In this document: piece by piece, positions 63,079 to 64,000 of the stretch
Layout of the letters: each line of letters begins with the position of its first letter
How positions within the stretch are numbered: the stretch's first letter is position 1
Origin: Paratrimastix pyriformis
Lineage: Eukaryota; Preaxostyla; Paratrimastigidae
Assembly (NCBI GenBank): GCA_027972325.1
Contig: JAPMOS010000012.1
Location: 186,001-250,000 of the forward strand
Length of the DNA: 64,000 nucleotides
Reading direction: 5' to 3'
The notes under the pieces: generated by a model
The model's input: the letters and a program-made list of their open reading frames with translations, nothing else
Told to the model about the DNA's origin: nothing
Databases searched by the model: none
Made by a program: the position numbers and the translations under genes

Positions 63079-64000
63079 ATGAACCCGTACCTGGGACATA
63101 TCACTCGTGCCGACCGGGTCAAAGGGCTTGGCATCTCTTTGGGGTACGAGTCCCTTCATAACGGATACCGGTACGAACAGGAAAAAAGGGACCTTCGGGA
63201 AGAACATCGCCGGCGGATGTCGCTGCTCAAGAAATGGAAACTGTCTACCGAACTTGCGGTCCGCCCTTCGTTTCTGCGACGTCCGCCAGAGATCATCGTC
63301 TCTCCTTTCAGAATCTGGGTTGGTCCCCCCCACCCGACCCCCCGCCCCCATCCCCCATCCGCACCCCTACTCTCACCCGGGCCATACCCCAAGGCATCAC
63401 GACGCAAGGCGACCCGATCGCGAGCCTACCGACTGGGGACAGGGTCGATGGCCGCCGCCTCACCCTGGTCGAGCACCACTGGCTCCCCCCCGACTGCCCC
63501 TTCTGCCCCCTGGGATCTGAGGAACAAGGCCCGGGCGCTGACCAAGTCCCGAATGACGCGGGACATGAAGAAGGGGGTCCTCTTGCGTGGGCGAGCCCGG
63601 AGCCGCTCCTAGGGACAGAGGCGGCTGCGCCTGCTGAGGACGAGGAGGATGCGCCCCAGGGGCAGCAGCAGCAGCAGCAGCGCGACCGCTGTTGGGCCGG
63701 GCCCGCCGGCACGCCACCCCCATCACCCGGGGGGGGATCCTCGGCCCGGACGCACGTCACCTCGGCAGGCCTCTCGATCACCCTGATCCCCACCACCCCC
63801 CATCCCCACCCGGCTCCCGCCTCGGCGCCCCTGCCCAAGTCCGAGGAGCCGCTGCGGTCCCTCTGCGACACGCCACCGTCGGCCCCCACCCGGCCGCCCA
63901 CGCGCGCCTTTCGGACCCCGCGGGAACCCTCGCCCGGCCCGCTGGAGTACACCCCATCCCCCCTTGCCGCCCGCACGGCTGCGGACCGTTCCCCCTCCGC
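63079..64000 (+). CDS. Unrecognised protein, cut by right edge
   Basis: I do not recognise this gene. ATG 63079 gives MNPYLGHITRADRVKGLGIS, then LGYESLHNGYRYEQEKRDLR and a basic helix EEHRRRMSLLKKWKLSTELA, ending VSPFRIW before a C-rich intron from about 63322 (possible donor GTTGGT). A later exon may read ITTQGDPIASLPTGDRVDGR with RLTLVEHHWLPPDCPFCPLG, a short Cys pair; then Pro/Glu/Gln-rich disordered sequence (EDEEDAPQGQQQQQQ) runs off the window. The N-terminal 80 residues are ordered and charged, with codon use typical of gene 5' ends here. No function can be given. Confidence 0.55.

Noticed and set aside
1-64000. tRNA, rRNA, snRNA genes and transposases or reverse transcriptases
   Set aside because: I scanned for T-loop GGTTCRA boxes, snRNA landmarks and catalytic motifs of transposases and polymerases by eye and found none that held up.

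Overview
The window is nuclear DNA of a unicellular (protist-type) eukaryote with a very GC-rich genome. Nearly every gene is split by short GT-AG introns (mostly 42-160 bp). The recognisable proteins are eukaryotic housekeeping families: VPS53, PAN3, glucosidase II beta, FAD synthase, a CaMKK-like kinase, a Dpb3/CHRAC-15-like histone fold, an armadillo-repeat protein and a RING-H2 protein. There are no operons, Shine-Dalgarno sites, transposases or reverse transcriptases. I cannot name the lineage.

Layout, left to right. 1-7043 (-) is the 5' part of a large unrecognised helical protein that runs off the left edge. It is head-to-head with VPS53 (7221-11828, +). FAD synthase (12328-14098, -) converges on VPS53. 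14099-15138 holds a copy of a dispersed 60-bp element and an unassigned minus-strand coding fragment. A small histone-fold gene follows (15139-15808, +). A giant Ala/Pro-rich protein studded with Ser-Leu-Phe motifs (16051-25415, -) is head-to-head with a long coiled-coil locus (25622-37236, +; one gene or two). Then come a YddG-like transporter (37331-38998, +), an endonuclease/exonuclease/phosphatase-fold protein (39244-40662, -), a small secreted coiled-coil protein (40711-41884, +), a RING-H2 protein (41875-42793, -), a CaMKK-like kinase with a huge low-complexity tail (43277-48470, -), PAN3 (49668-52786, +), a small multi-spanning membrane protein (52891-53500, -), glucosidase II beta (53774-56933, -), an LRRC61-like LRR protein (57036-58326, +), an FkbM-type methyltransferase (58383-59537, -), an NTF2/SnoaL-fold protein (59632-60133, +), an armadillo-repeat protein (60454-62838, -) and an unrecognised gene cut by the right edge (63079-64000, +).

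The genes have unrelated roles: tethering and trafficking (VPS53, glucosidase II beta, perhaps the SLF protein), mRNA decay (PAN3), cofactor synthesis (FAD synthase), signalling (kinase, RING) and transport. Three genome-wide habits stand out. Most 5' splice sites read GTYYG instead of GTRAG. Each gene starts in an AT-richer valley and becomes much more GC-rich within about 0.5 kb. C homopolymers of 20-31 bases lie almost always on the sense strand of introns and UTRs. Exon models for which the coding length comes out as an exact multiple of three after intron removal are FAD synthase, the histone fold, the transporter, the EEP protein, RING, the small membrane protein, FkbM and NTF2.
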